Shown here: piece by piece, positions 55,135-63,948 of the stretch
Layout: each line of letters begins with the position of its first letter
How positions within the stretch are numbered: the stretch's first letter is position 1
Source: Leptolyngbya iicbica LK
GTDB taxonomy: Bacteria; Cyanobacteriota; Cyanobacteriia; Phormidesmidales; Phormidesmidaceae
Reading direction: 5' to 3'
DNA: 64,000 nt
Assembly (NCBI RefSeq): GCF_004212215.1
Contig: NZ_QVFV01000002.1
Location: forward strand, 1,317,373 to 1,381,372
The notes under the pieces: model-generated
Seen by the model: only the letters and a program-made list of their open reading frames with translations
What the model was told of the DNA's origin: nothing
Databases searched by the model: none
Program-made: the position numbers and the translations under genes

Positions 55135-55908
55135 ATGAACTGCCGTTTGCAAATGAGTTTTCGCTGGGTGGTGCTGTGCTGTTGCTGCCTGAGCTTATGG
55201 GCTTGTCAAGGCAGTCCTTTCAACCAAAACGATACGTCTTACCGCTATCAGCAACCGAGCCAAGACGGCATTGGTAAAGTCTACATGGGACGTGAAATTG
55301 CCCAAGTGATGGGCTATGAGGGAGCCTATTGGTTAGAGCGACCCAGTCGGGAACTGCAAGAGCACCCGCAATTGGTGGTCGATTTGTTAGACCTAGAGCC
55401 GGATGCGATCGCGGCGGATATTGGTGCAGGCAGCGGCTACATGACCCAACGCCTCGCCCAAGCCGTCCCCAATGGCAAAGTCTTTGCGGTCGATGTGCAG
55501 CCCGAGATGATTGACTTGCTCAATCAGCGCATTGTCGAGGAAGACCTCACGGCTATCGAGCCGGTGCTGGGCACGACCGCCGATCCCAAGTTGCCACCTA
55601 ACAGCATTGACCTCGCGTTGATGGTTGATGCCTATCACGAATTTGAGTATCCCCGAGAAATGATGGAGCATCTGTGGACCGCACTGCGTCCCGGTGGGCA
55701 AGTCGTACTGGCCGAATATCGCGCCGAAAATCCACTGGTCATGATCAAACGCTTGCACAAAATGAGCGAAGCTCAGGTAAAACGCGAGTTGACCGCTATT
55801 GGATTTGAATGGTTGAAGACGGAAGAATCACTGCCCCAACAGCACTTGTTGTTCTTTTCGAAACCGATGGCTGCTGAATCCACCACTGCCCCAGCGCCAA
55901 CGACATAA
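55135..55908 (+). CDS. SAM-dependent methyltransferase with lipoprotein signal
   Basis: 257 residues. A type II signal peptide (VVLCCCCLSLWACQGSPF) with lipobox LWAC, so the mature protein should be anchored by lipid on the periplasmic face, followed by a Rossmann methyltransferase: AADIGAGSGYMTQRLA (motif I), KVFAVDVQPEMIDLL, AFMVDAYHEF-type LALMVDAYHEFE and a C-terminal LPQQHLLFFSK. SAM is cytosolic, so an exported methyltransferase is unusual and may be a non-enzymatic relative. An internal ATG (MSFRWVVL) is also possible. Confidence 0.85.
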   Translation: MNCRLQMSFRWVVLCCCCLSLWACQGSPFNQNDTSYRYQQPSQDGIGKVYMGREIAQVMGYEGAYWLERPSRELQEHPQLVVDLLDLEPDAIAADIGAGSGYMTQRLAQAVPNGKVFAVDVQPEMIDLLNQRIVEEDLTAIEPVLGTTADPKLPPNSIDLALMVDAYHEFEYPREMMEHLWTALRPGGQVVLAEYRAENPLVMIKRLHKMSEAQVKRELTAIGFEWLKTEESLPQQHLLFFSKPMAAESTTAPAPTT

Positions 55909-56074
55909 TGTTTGCTCTCAGGGCTAGGGCACCGTCAGCTTAACCAGATAATGCCGCCATTGCTTGAGCCATCCCTGGGGGGATTTGAGGCCAAGCAATT
56001 CGAGTTTCACCTTAATATTCCTTCCATGAGGTGAGAAGATAGTGTTTGGCGATCGCACGTATTGAGTAAGACCT

Positions 56075-56614
56075 ATGTTGAAACGACTCACAGCTTTACT
56101 GTTGGTAGTGACGGCCCTCGTCCTACAGGGCTGTGTCAGCGCTGGAGCGGGGTTGCAAGCCTACACCGACACGTATGACGGGTATCGGTTTCTTTATCCC
56201 TCCGGTTGGACTGAAGTCAAAGTCTCCGGCAACGCCGATGTCGTTTTCCACGACATTGTGAATGAAACCGAAAACATCAGCGTCGTCATTAGCGACGTGC
56301 CCGAAGGCCAGACCCTGCAAGATTTGGGCACCCCGACCGAAGTCGGCTATAAGCTTTCCAAAAGCCTGAATGCCATGGCAGGCGAAGAGCGAGAAGTAGA
56401 ACTGGCAAACGCGATTGAACTCGATCGCGACGGCGTCACCTATTACATCTTGGAATATATCGCCGATCTGCCTTCGGGGATTCGCCATAACCTCGCCAGC
56501 GTAGTCGTCCGTCGGGGCAAGCTCTTTACTTACAACGCCTCGACTATCGAAGGCCGCTGGGACAAGGTGGCAGACTTATTAAAGCAGTCTGTGGCTTCGT
56601 TTTCGGTGGATTAA
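56075..56614 (+). CDS. psbP: PsbP-domain photosystem II lipoprotein (CyanoP)
   Basis: 179 residues. Lipoprotein signal LVVTALVLQGCVSAG (lipobox LQGC) and a PsbP domain: DTYDGYRFLYPSGWTEVK near residue 35, DVVFHDIVNETENISVVIS, and a C-terminal WDKVADLLKQSVASF. CyanoP is attached to the lumenal side of the thylakoid and assists early photosystem II assembly. The PLD-like Asp pattern (VVFHDI) matches cyanobacterial rather than plant PsbP. A maf gene follows 40 bp downstream, a recurring pair in cyanobacteria. Confidence 0.93.
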   Translation: MLKRLTALLLVVTALVLQGCVSAGAGLQAYTDTYDGYRFLYPSGWTEVKVSGNADVVFHDIVNETENISVVISDVPEGQTLQDLGTPTEVGYKLSKSLNAMAGEEREVELANAIELDRDGVTYYILEYIADLPSGIRHNLASVVVRRGKLFTYNASTIEGRWDKVADLLKQSVASFSVD

Positions 56615-56653
56615 TTAACGGCGGTTCTGGCGATTTATGCAGCGAGTTTACTG

Positions 56654-57253
56654 ATGGAAGACTTGCAGTTTGTGCTGGCCTCGGCATCCCCGGCGCGCCG
56701 AAAGTTGCTAACCGATGCGGGCATTTCCGTCTATACCTGCCCCAGCAACTTTGATGAAGACCAGGTCCAAATTAATGAGCCAGGGGAATTAGTCTGCACC
56801 CTGGCCCAGAGCAAGGCGCAGCTAGTCGCACCGCAGTTCAAGCGGGCGCTGGTGTTGGGGTGTGACTCGGTGCTGGCGTTTAACGGCCAGATTTATGGCA
56901 AACCGGACAGTCCTGCCGACGCGATCGCTCGCTGGCAAGCCATGCGCGGCAACGTGGGTGAACTGTACACTGGCCACGCCCTGATCGATACCGTGCAGCA
57001 AACAGCGATCGTGCGCTGCCGGGTGACCCAGGTTTACTTCGCGGTGGTGAGCAATCGTCAAATTGCCGATTATGTCGCTACTGGGGAACCGCTGGGTTGT
57101 GCCGGAGCCTTTGCGATCGACGGCAAGGGGAGCTGTTTCATCGAAAAGCTCGACGGCTGCCACACAAACGTCATTGGCCTGAGTATGCCGCTATTACGAG
57201 AACTCATTCACGAGCTGGGCTACGACATCACGGATTTTTGGTCAGCGAGTTGA
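56654..57253 (+). CDS. maf: Maf-family nucleoside triphosphate pyrophosphatase
   Basis: 199 residues. The Maf signature [17 protein letters not shown] opens the protein; [18 protein letters not shown] and [18 protein letters not shown] hold the acidic metal-binding and purine-base loop residues, and a C-terminal [17 protein letters not shown] block completes the fold. Maf proteins hydrolyse canonical or modified NTPs to NMP and PPi. It follows psbP by 40 bp, likely co-transcribed. Confidence 0.92.
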   Translation: MEDLQFVLASASPARRKLLTDAGISVYTCPSNFDEDQVQINEPGELVCTLAQSKAQLVAPQFKRALVLGCDSVLAFNGQIYGKPDSPADAIARWQAMRGNVGELYTGHALIDTVQQTAIVRCRVTQVYFAVVSNRQIADYVATGEPLGCAGAFAIDGKGSCFIEKLDGCHTNVIGLSMPLLRELIHELGYDITDFWSAS

Positions 57254-57289
57254 GCGATCGCCCGCTAAACTTCACCCTCAATCTCAGAT

Positions 57290-57895
57290 TTATGCTGCGG
57301 CCAGGCGCTGACCCAATTTTTGCGCTTGTCGTTGCAGGCGCGGCGACAATTGCGCGTTTTGGGGATCAATCATGCCAATCCACACGGTACCGATGGGCTT
57401 AGCGCCCAGCAGTTGCGCGACTTGTCGTAGCGTCTTCGTCACATGGGTGAGCCGCCGCGCCAACCAACCCGGTGCCGCACTCGAAGACACCAGTACTGCC
57501 TGTTTCGTCATCTGAGACTGGCGTAACGTGGGCGCTTTTTGGCCCCAAGGCCAATAGCCATAACAGACGCAGCGTTCGACAAAGCGTTGGGTCAGGGCGT
57601 TAATGCCGCCAAAATTGACTGGGGCTCCCAATACGAAAGCATCAGCAGTCTCCAACTCATCCAAAATGGTGGCCATGTCATCAGCCAATACACAGGTGCC
57701 CCGTTGTGGCCCCGGTTGCTGCAAACAGACGCGGCAATTGGTGCAAAACTCGATGTGCTGATCTTGCAGGTAAATCTTATGGGTTTCAGCGCCAGCCGCT
57801 TCAGCAGCGGCCAAAATTGCGCTCACAGCGGTGTCGATGGTGCCATGTTTGCGGTAACTGCCGACAATGCCGATGATGCGAGGGGTTGTCGTCAT
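57290..57895 (-). CDS. NADPH-dependent FMN reductase / flavodoxin-family protein
   Basis: About 201 residues from ATG 57895, preceded by AGGAGG. The N-terminal FMN-phosphate loop is GIVGSYRKHGTIDTAVSAIL, followed by FCTNCRVCLQQPGPQ and a further Cys about nine residues on, so up to four Cys are available for metal or disulfide. The APVNFGGINALTQRF loop precedes a long helix. It belongs to the iron-sulfur flavoprotein-like NADPH-dependent reductases. The convergent neighbour is maf; the upstream MoaD-thrC operon ends at a terminator between them. Confidence 0.88.
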   Translation of the reverse strand: MTTTPRIIGIVGSYRKHGTIDTAVSAILAAAEAAGAETHKIYLQDQHIEFCTNCRVCLQQPGPQRGTCVLADDMATILDELETADAFVLGAPVNFGGINALTQRFVERCVCYGYWPWGQKAPTLRQSQMTKQAVLVSSSAAPGWLARRLTHVTKTLRQVAQLLGAKPIGTVWIGMIDPQNAQLSPRLQRQAQKLGQRLAAA

Positions 57896-57949
57896 GATGG
57901 GAGTCCTCCTGATCGAAATGGAGCCGGGCAGAAGCATCGCTGCCACAAC

Positions 57950-57990
57950 GCAAAAAGGTGCAGAGACTCAGGCTCACATCTCTACACCTT
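57950..57990 (-). terminator. Rho-independent terminator of the thrC-ThiS operon
   Basis: AAGGTGCAGAGA (57955-57966) and TCTCTACACCTT (57979-57990) pair with one mismatch. On the minus strand the stem is followed by TTTTTGCG, a clear T-tract. It is about 83 bp beyond the ThiS/MoaD-like gene stop. Confidence 0.85.
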
Positions 57991-58072
57991 CATTATGAGT
58001 CGCGATCCAGAGCGCGATCGCAACCGCAGACAAACCGTAGCAATCAGCCCTGGCATCAGGACAGCGACGCGC

Positions 58073-58348
58073 CTAGCCCCCAGCGACAGCGGGGACAATG
58101 CTGACCTCATCACCATCACTCAGGGCCGTGTCTTTGCCATCTAAGAACCGGATATCTTCGCTGTTGACGTAGAAATTCACAAAGCGACGCAGTTCGCCCT
58201 GGTCGTCGCAGAGGCGGGCCTTGATCCCGGGAAAGTGGGAATCCAGGGTATCCATCAAGGACGCGATATTGGCGGCGTCACACTCGACCGTCGCTTCGTT
58301 ATTGGTGAATTTTTGCAGGGGAGTGGGAATCAGAACTTTGATGGCCAT
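58073..58348 (-). CDS. ThiS/MoaD-like sulfur carrier protein
   Basis: 91 residues of the beta-grasp ubiquitin-like fold: [20 protein letters not shown], a helix [16 protein letters not shown], then [20 protein letters not shown], and the C-terminal [12 protein letters not shown]. The terminal Gly-Gly can be thiocarboxylated, as in MoaD and CysO. It lies 168 bp downstream of thrC in the same direction, a pairing found in many cyanobacteria and actinobacteria. Whether it delivers sulfur for threonine-linked cysteine, molybdopterin or another cofactor is unknown. Confidence 0.9.
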   Translation of the reverse strand: MAIKVLIPTPLQKFTNNEATVECDAANIASLMDTLDSHFPGIKARLCDDQGELRRFVNFYVNSEDIRFLDGKDTALSDGDEVSIVPAVAGG

Positions 58349-58515
58349 AGCTACTCGAAAATCAAAAGGTCAAAAATTTAGGGGTTAGGCGATCGCTCGC
58401 CTAAATGTTGTCCGATAAAACAGCCTACCCCTGTTTGTGTCAACAAAGGCAGGCTGCGACTACGCGAGAGTGAGTTTTCACGGGAAAGATTCCAGAAAAC
58501 TCAAAGAAAACGCTG

Positions 58516-59838
58516 TTAGACGGAGGTTTGTTGCCAGTCCAAACGCTCCAGGGTGCGAGCCCGCTCCAGTGCTCGCTCAAAGCTGTCCAGCTTGGGCTCA
58601 ATGGTCAACGGCTCACCAATATAACCCTGCACGGCTTCCTGGGTTTTCAGCCCGTTGCCCGTGATATAAGCCACAGTGGTTTCGTCGGGATCAATCTTGC
58701 CCGCTTCCACCAGCTTCTTGAGCACGGCGATCGTGGTGCCGCCCGCGGTCTCGGTAAAGATGCCTTCGGTTTCCGCCAGGAGCTTAATGCCGTCAATGAT
58801 TTCAGCATCAGTGACATCTTCGATGTTGCCGTTGGTCTTGCGGGCAATATCCAGGGCGTAGATACCGTCAGCGGGGTTGCCAATCGCAATCGACTTGGCA
58901 ATGGTGTTGGGCTTCACCGGAGTCACAAAATCCCGTCCCTCTTTGAAGGCTTGGGAAATGGGCGAGCAGCCTTCCGCCTGCGCCCCACTAAAGCGCACGT
59001 CTTTGGCATCCACCAGACCCGTTTTCACAAACTCTTGGAAGCCCTTGTAGATCTTGGTAAACAGGGAACCCGAGGCCAACGGCGCAACAATGTGGTCAGG
59101 CAGTTGCCAGCCGAGTTGCTCCACAACTTCATAGCCCAGGGTTTTCGACCCTTCGGAGTAGTAGGGACGCAGGTTAATGTTCACAAATCCCCAACCCTGA
59201 GTATTCGCGACCTCAGAGCAGAGGCGGTTGACCTGGTCGTAGTTGCCTTTCACCGCCATCACGGTGGGGTTGTAAATCAACGTACCGAGGACTTTACCGG
59301 CTTCCAAATCAGCGGGGATGAAGACGCAGCAGTCGAGTCCAGCATGGGCCGCGATCGCTGCTGTGGAGTTCGCCAGGTTACCCGTGCTTGCACAAGAGAC
59401 GGTAGAGAAGCCCAGTTCACGGGCACGGCTGAGGGCGATCGACACCACCCGATCCTTAAAACTCAAGGTCGGCATGTTGACCGCGTCGTTTTTAATGTAG
59501 AGAGACCTCAACCCTAAACGCCGCGCGAGGCGATCGGCTTTGAGTAGGGGAGTCATCCCCGTACCGACATCGATGGGATTGTCGGAGGCCACCGGCAAAA
59601 AATCTTTGTAGCGCCAAATTGATTTCGGCCCCGCTTCAATACTGGCGCGACTCACCCGCTGACGAATCAGGTCGTAGTCGTAAACCACCTCTAAGGGACC
59701 AAAGCAAACATCTTCGCAAACGTGCTTGGCACCGAGTTCATAGGTTTCGCCACACTCTCGACAGCGCAGTGCCGAAAAAGTTGCGCCTAAGGCAGCGCCG
59801 GTCGATAAAGTTTTGGGCTGTTCAATGGCCTGGGTCAT
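58516..59838 (-). CDS. thrC: Threonine synthase
   Basis: 440-residue PLP enzyme. The N-terminal segment has a Cys-rich CRECGETYELGAKHVCEDVC (possible zinc ribbon), then the PLP-binding LSFKDRVVSIAL (Lys) and SCASTGNLANSTAAIAAHAG (phosphate cup), a late SETAGGTT-type FTETAGGTTIAVLKKL block. It converts O-phosphohomoserine to threonine. ATG at 59838. The ThiS/MoaD-like gene follows in the same operon. The 500 bp upstream separate it from ntcA, which is divergent. Confidence 0.95.
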   Translation of the reverse strand: MTQAIEQPKTLSTGAALGATFSALRCRECGETYELGAKHVCEDVCFGPLEVVYDYDLIRQRVSRASIEAGPKSIWRYKDFLPVASDNPIDVGTGMTPLLKADRLARRLGLRSLYIKNDAVNMPTLSFKDRVVSIALSRARELGFSTVSCASTGNLANSTAAIAAHAGLDCCVFIPADLEAGKVLGTLIYNPTVMAVKGNYDQVNRLCSEVANTQGWGFVNINLRPYYSEGSKTLGYEVVEQLGWQLPDHIVAPLASGSLFTKIYKGFQEFVKTGLVDAKDVRFSGAQAEGCSPISQAFKEGRDFVTPVKPNTIAKSIAIGNPADGIYALDIARKTNGNIEDVTDAEIIDGIKLLAETEGIFTETAGGTTIAVLKKLVEAGKIDPDETTVAYITGNGLKTQEAVQGYIGEPLTIEPKLDSFERALERARTLERLDWQQTSV

Positions 59839-60346
59839 CGTTTTCTGTGCTCTCTCGCGGAATGAATTGGTAGCAGCTGCAGCAACAGGACTGTTTCAAC
59901 TGAACTTCGCGGATAGTATCACGGCTAAAAAACACGGGTCAAACATACCCGACCATTTTTGTCGGGATTTGAAATGAATCAATGAAACAATTGCTGGAGA
60001 AGACTTTGAAGGCTTTGTCCGGCAGCGATCGCCATCCGAGCCCAAAACCATGTTCAGGAAAAAATTGACACCTTTGCTACAAAAAATCCAGTGAGCTCAA
60101 AGCCGCGATCGCGCCCTTTGCCCTGCCACTCCTAAGATTTTCGGCAGTTTTGTCGACTCCAAGTATCGTTAGATACAAAAGGTCTTCTCATAAGTCGCAT
60201 TAATAGACGGTTAATGCATTGCGGTTTGCATTTCTTAAAGGCCCAAAGACCACGCAATGATGTCTCAATTGATAGGCGTTTTCGTGGATTTCAGTAAGAT
60301 GTGGCTATCGTGATGTTTGGTTCCAGCAGACAAAAGTGGACTCAAG
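59839..60346. promoter_or_regulatory. Divergent thrC/ntcA regulatory region
   Basis: About 500 bases between the divergent starts of thrC and ntcA. No gene is seen. The NtcA box at 60163-60176 lies on the ntcA side; the rest is AT-rich with no clear hairpin. Confidence 0.6.
60163..60176 (+). promoter_or_regulatory. NtcA-binding site (GTA-N8-TAC) upstream of ntcA
   Basis: GTATCGTTAGATAC is a perfect GTA-N8-TAC palindrome, the NtcA consensus. It lies about 170 bp upstream of the ntcA start and is followed about 24 bp later by a TAATAG hexamer (60201-60206), near the -10 distance of class II NtcA-activated promoters (box centred at about -41.5). This supports autoregulation of ntcA. Confidence 0.75.
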
Positions 60347-61018
60347 ATGATAGCAGCGCAGGACAAGCCCTTAGCCAATGCGTTTCGCCAACTCGCAGGC
60401 GGCGCGTTTCCGCCAGTCGTGGAAACCTACGAGCGCGGCAAGACAATCTTTTTTCCCGGTGATCCCGCGGAGCGCGTCTATTTTTTGATGAAAGGGGCGG
60501 TGAAGCTCTCGCGAGTTTACGAAATCGGCGAAGAAATCACGGTCGCTTTGCTGCGAGAGAATAGCGTCTTCGGGGTGCTATCCCTGATTACGGGTGAGCG
60601 GTCTGATCGCTTTTACCATGCGGTAGCGTTCACGCCAGTCGAGTTGTTGTCTTTACCGATTGATCAAGTGCAGCCCGCGCTCGCCGAAAATCCGGAACTC
60701 GCCATGGTAATGCTGAAAGGGTTGTCATCGCGCATTTTGCAGACCGAGATGATGATCGAAACCTTAGCTCATCGCGATATGGGCTCTCGGTTAGTCAGTT
60801 TTCTCCTGATTTTGTGCCGCGACTTTGGCATTCCTAGTTCCGATGGCATCACCATTGACCTGAAATTATCGCACCAGGCGATCGCTGAGGCGATCGGGTC
60901 TACCCGAGTCACCGTCACTCGCTTGCTAGGCGATCTCCGCCAAGAAGGCATGATTGCCATCCATAAAAAGAAGATTACCGTGCATGACCCGGTGAATCTC
61001 AGTCAGCAGTTCACCTGA
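60347..61018 (+). CDS. ntcA: Global nitrogen regulator NtcA (CRP family)
   Basis: 223 residues from ATG 60347, the normal NtcA length. Cyclic-nucleotide-binding-like domain (about 30-140, [40 protein letters not shown]) and a C-terminal helix-turn-helix with the NtcA-specific [20 protein letters not shown]. It binds 2-oxoglutarate and PipX and activates nitrogen-assimilation genes. A DUF3084 gene follows 48 bp downstream, an order conserved in cyanobacteria. Confidence 0.97.
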   Translation: MIAAQDKPLANAFRQLAGGAFPPVVETYERGKTIFFPGDPAERVYFLMKGAVKLSRVYEIGEEITVALLRENSVFGVLSLITGERSDRFYHAVAFTPVELLSLPIDQVQPALAENPELAMVMLKGLSSRILQTEMMIETLAHRDMGSRLVSFLLILCRDFGIPSSDGITIDLKLSHQAIAEAIGSTRVTVTRLLGDLRQEGMIAIHKKKITVHDPVNLSQQFT

Positions 61019-61066
61019 TTGGAAAGCGTTGCAGTAGAGTGGTCATGAATCGCAGGTAACGGGCGC

Positions 61067-62479
61067 ATGGCCACAGGCTACGTTCTAGTATTAGCAGTCT
61101 TGATTCTAGGCGGCGTAATTGCCACGCTAGGCGATCGCATTGGCATGCGCGTTGGCAAGGCGCGGTTGAGCCTATTTAACCTGCGCCCGCGCCAGACGGC
61201 GACTGTGGTCAGTATTTTGACGGGCGGCGTCATTTCCGCCTCGACCTTGGCTTTGCTCTTTGGTGTGAGTCAGCAACTCCGCACCGGGGTCTTTGAGCTA
61301 GAGCGCATTCAAGAGGACCTCTTGCAGGCTGAGGCAGAACTAGGCGAAGCAGAAACCGCCAAGGCCGACATTGAGTCTGCTCTCACCGATGCCCGCGCCG
61401 AACAAACAGCGGCCCAGCAGGAACTCGCCAAAATTAATCGGTCCTTGCAACAGGCGGTCGAGCAGCAACAAACAACCCAGAGCGAACTCCAGCAGTCGCG
61501 ATCGCGATTATCATCGCTCCAATCGGAACTGGGAGAGGTTTCCCAGCAATCGGCTCAACTCCAAAATGAAATTCAGCGGTTACAGACCGAGCGGGCCGAC
61601 CTATTGCAGCAGCAGGCCACAGTCCAAGAGCGCATTGCCGAGCGCGATCGCCTCATTGCCGAACGTGACCAAGACATTGCCCAGCGCGAAGCCCGCCTTC
61701 GAGAACTGCAAAGTCAACAGGCCGAACTACAAGAAAATGTTGCATTGTTGGAACAACAATATCAGGGCCTTTTTCGGGGCAGCGTCGCCGTCGGTCGCAA
61801 CGAACCTCTCGTCTCAGTGCTGTTAAGAGTCAACGACGAAGTAGAAGCTCGCCGCGCCGTTGATCAACTGTTGCGGCAGGCCAACCGCTCCGCCATCGAA
61901 GAAATTGCCCCAGGCATCGATCGCGATGATCCGGTCTTGCTGATTCCCACCCAAGACGTTGATCGCCTTGTGCAGCGCATCAGCGATGGCCAGTCTTATG
62001 TGGTGCGGGTGCTTTCGTCGGCTAACTATATTATTGGCGAGCCTTGCGTCGTTGCTGATGGTGGCCCTTGCGTCCAGGTCTTTATCGACGCCGCAGTGAA
62101 TGAACTCATCTACGAACCGGGACAGCGCCTCGCGATGGTCAGTGTTGATCCCCGGAATTTGACCAATCAAGAGTTAGTCGAAAAGCTAAACCTACTAATT
62201 GCGTCACTCCAATTTCGTGCCCGTCAAGACGGCATTGTGGGCGATACCTTGCAGGTCGCCGACGGACGGACAGATGCCTTGATCGCCTTTTTGCAAGAAA
62301 TGCGGAATCTGGATACGCCGATCGACATTCAAGCGATCGCGTCAGCCCCGATTCCAACAGTCGGCCCGTTACAAGTCGAATTATTTGCCGTTCGCAATGG
62401 CCAGGTGCTGCTACGCACCGATGACTTACCCCGTGAAGCCCCTTCAGAGACCAGTTCCAGCGATCCCCGCCGCCGTTAG
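61067..62479 (+). CDS. DUF3084 family membrane protein with long coiled coil
   Basis: 470 residues. Two N-terminal transmembrane helices (about 4-23, YVLVLAVLILGGVIATLGDR; about 44-66, TVVSILTGGVISASTLALLF) are followed by a coiled coil rich in Gln, Glu and Ala (about 75-230, including RADLLQQQATVQERIAERDR), then a globular C-terminal domain (about 235-455, VSVLLRVNDEVEARRAVDQL). The family DUF3084 is cyanobacterial and of unknown function. It lies directly behind ntcA (48 bp), so it could be co-expressed under nitrogen control, which is inference. Confidence 0.85.
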   Translation: MATGYVLVLAVLILGGVIATLGDRIGMRVGKARLSLFNLRPRQTATVVSILTGGVISASTLALLFGVSQQLRTGVFELERIQEDLLQAEAELGEAETAKADIESALTDARAEQTAAQQELAKINRSLQQAVEQQQTTQSELQQSRSRLSSLQSELGEVSQQSAQLQNEIQRLQTERADLLQQQATVQERIAERDRLIAERDQDIAQREARLRELQSQQAELQENVALLEQQYQGLFRGSVAVGRNEPLVSVLLRVNDEVEARRAVDQLLRQANRSAIEEIAPGIDRDDPVLLIPTQDVDRLVQRISDGQSYVVRVLSSANYIIGEPCVVADGGPCVQVFIDAAVNELIYEPGQRLAMVSVDPRNLTNQELVEKLNLLIASLQFRARQDGIVGDTLQVADGRTDALIAFLQEMRNLDTPIDIQAIASAPIPTVGPLQVELFAVRNGQVLLRTDDLPREAPSETSSSDPRRR

Positions 62480-62876
62480 CAGCTCCTCAATCAAGCCATT
62501 TCAAGCAGCTGACAAGATTATTTTTCCATCAAGGAAATTTAAGAATGTCTACAAGATTTGCGGATAGTAACTATCTGCGCCCTGATTTAGCTTTCTATAT
62601 TATTCAGTGCTTAAAATTGGTCTACGACATCAAAAGCGTCTTAAGACCAAGCTTGGGATCGCCATATCAGCGTTAGCGGGATCACGGTAGTCAACATTGG
62701 GATTCACTATCTCCAGCCCGCCATTTAGCTTGAGCGATATAAGCAGTTTGATGATGGCCGAGATGTTGGCAACGACTTATTCTCGGCAAAGCGACCATGA
62801 TTTTTGCTGATGAGGTTACTGCAAACCCTAACTGATCAACCCATAAGGCCAGTTCACAAGCGTAAGGAGAAATCCG
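62480..62876. other. Intergenic region upstream of the PadR gene
   Basis: About 400 bases without a credible gene or strong hairpin. AAGGAG at 62863-62868 is the ribosome binding site of the next gene. Confidence 0.5.
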
Positions 62877-63263
62877 ATGAAATTTGAAGATATTTATCAG
62901 TTTTTTGAGGATCCACCACCGATATACCTTAACAAGGAACTGGCTGTTTGCTATGTCTTGGCAGTGCTCTTGCAGCAAGATTCCTACGGGACGGAACTGA
63001 TTCAGAAACTCGCCAAGGATTATTCTGACTATCGACTATCCGATACCGTTCTCTACAGTGCCTTAAAATTCCTCGAAGATCAGTCCGCCATTGACGGTTA
63101 CTGGAAAAAAGTTGAGGGCCGGGGCCGTCCCCGGCGGATGTATCGGCTGAATCCGGATTGGCGGATGCAAGCCGAAGAACTCGCGGATTTGTGGATTAAC
63201 TACATGCGCGATCGCGTTTCCCAAACCAAGGTTATGCCAGAGCCAGCCTATTCCGGTCGTTAA
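62877..63263 (+). CDS. PadR-family transcriptional regulator
   Basis: 128 residues. A PadR winged helix (about 30-105): YVLAVLLQQDSYGTELIQKL, YRLSDTVLYSALKFLEDQS and GRGRPRRMYRLNPDW (the wing and strand after it), then a helical tail for dimerisation. Repressors of this family respond to phenolic or other small ligands. AAGGAG lies 8 nt upstream of the ATG. A strong hairpin follows the stop. Target genes are not evident; none of the neighbours looks like a transporter or detox enzyme. Confidence 0.9.
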   Translation: MKFEDIYQFFEDPPPIYLNKELAVCYVLAVLLQQDSYGTELIQKLAKDYSDYRLSDTVLYSALKFLEDQSAIDGYWKKVEGRGRPRRMYRLNPDWRMQAEELADLWINYMRDRVSQTKVMPEPAYSGR

Positions 63264-63283
63264 GGGCTACCCCCGAGTTTGAA

Positions 63284-63327
63284 ACCATAATCCCCATGCT
63301 GATAAACCTCAGCATGGGGATTATGGT
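63284..63327. terminator. Perfect 19 bp hairpin between padR and cyclophilin genes
   Basis: ACCATAATCCCCATGCTGA (63284-63302) pairs without mismatch to TCAGCATGGGGATTATGGT (63309-63327) around a 6 nt loop. It sits 20 bp past the padR stop and is convergent with the cyclophilin gene. No T-tract follows on either strand, so it may act as a bidirectional terminator or block antisense read-through. Confidence 0.6.
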
Positions 63328-63528
63328 ATGGACCTGTAGCGCCGCAATATCGTGAGGGCCAAAGGTCTCAGGAAGGGGCATTTGATCTGTCAGACCTGGA
63401 TCTCGACTGTTCACTATCAGCCCCGGTATTTAGCTAGACGACCTCAACGCAACGCGTACCTTCGCGCGTTGTCAGCCCCGCATGAACAACCGACACCTGC
63501 CTTCAAAAGCAGAGCGCATTTAGGCTAT

Positions 63529-63948
63529 TCAAGCTTCGATTTTGACCGAGATAATCTTGTCGCCCTGGCGAATCGCATTCACCACATCCATATCCTCAGT
63601 TTTGCCAAATACGGTGTGTACGCCATCTAGGTGGGGCTGTGGAGCGTGGCAAATGAAAAACTGACTGCCACCCGTATCAGGGCCACGGTGTGCCATCGAT
63701 AGGCTGCCGGCCTCATGCTTATTTTGATTGATTTCACACTTGATGGTGTAGCCAGGGCCGCCCGTGCCATTGCCTTTGGGGCAGCCGCCTTGAATCATAA
63801 AGTTAGGAATCACCCGATGAAAGTTGAGGCCGTCATAAAAGCCATTATTCGCCAGATCGACAAAGTTCTGAACGGTGCCAGGCGCGTCAGCATCAAACAT
63901 TTCTAGCGTAATCGTGCCCTTATCCGTTTCCATAATTGCGCGAGTCAT
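63529..63948 (-). CDS. Cyclophilin-type peptidyl-prolyl cis-trans isomerase
   Basis: 139 residues, the single-domain cyclophilin length. The active-site blocks [13 protein letters not shown] (Arg, Phe) and [17 protein letters not shown] (Gln, Phe, His) are intact. No signal peptide, so it is cytosolic. It should catalyse proline isomerisation in protein folding. ATG at 63948 with AGGAG about 7 nt upstream. Confidence 0.93.
   Translation of the reverse strand: MTRAIMETDKGTITLEMFDADAPGTVQNFVDLANNGFYDGLNFHRVIPNFMIQGGCPKGNGTGGPGYTIKCEINQNKHEAGSLSMAHRGPDTGGSQFFICHAPQPHLDGVHTVFGKTEDMDVVNAIRQGDKIISVKIEA

Noticed and set aside
58528-59517. 329-codon plus-strand frame
   Set aside because: Antisense to thrC and without any recognisable motif.
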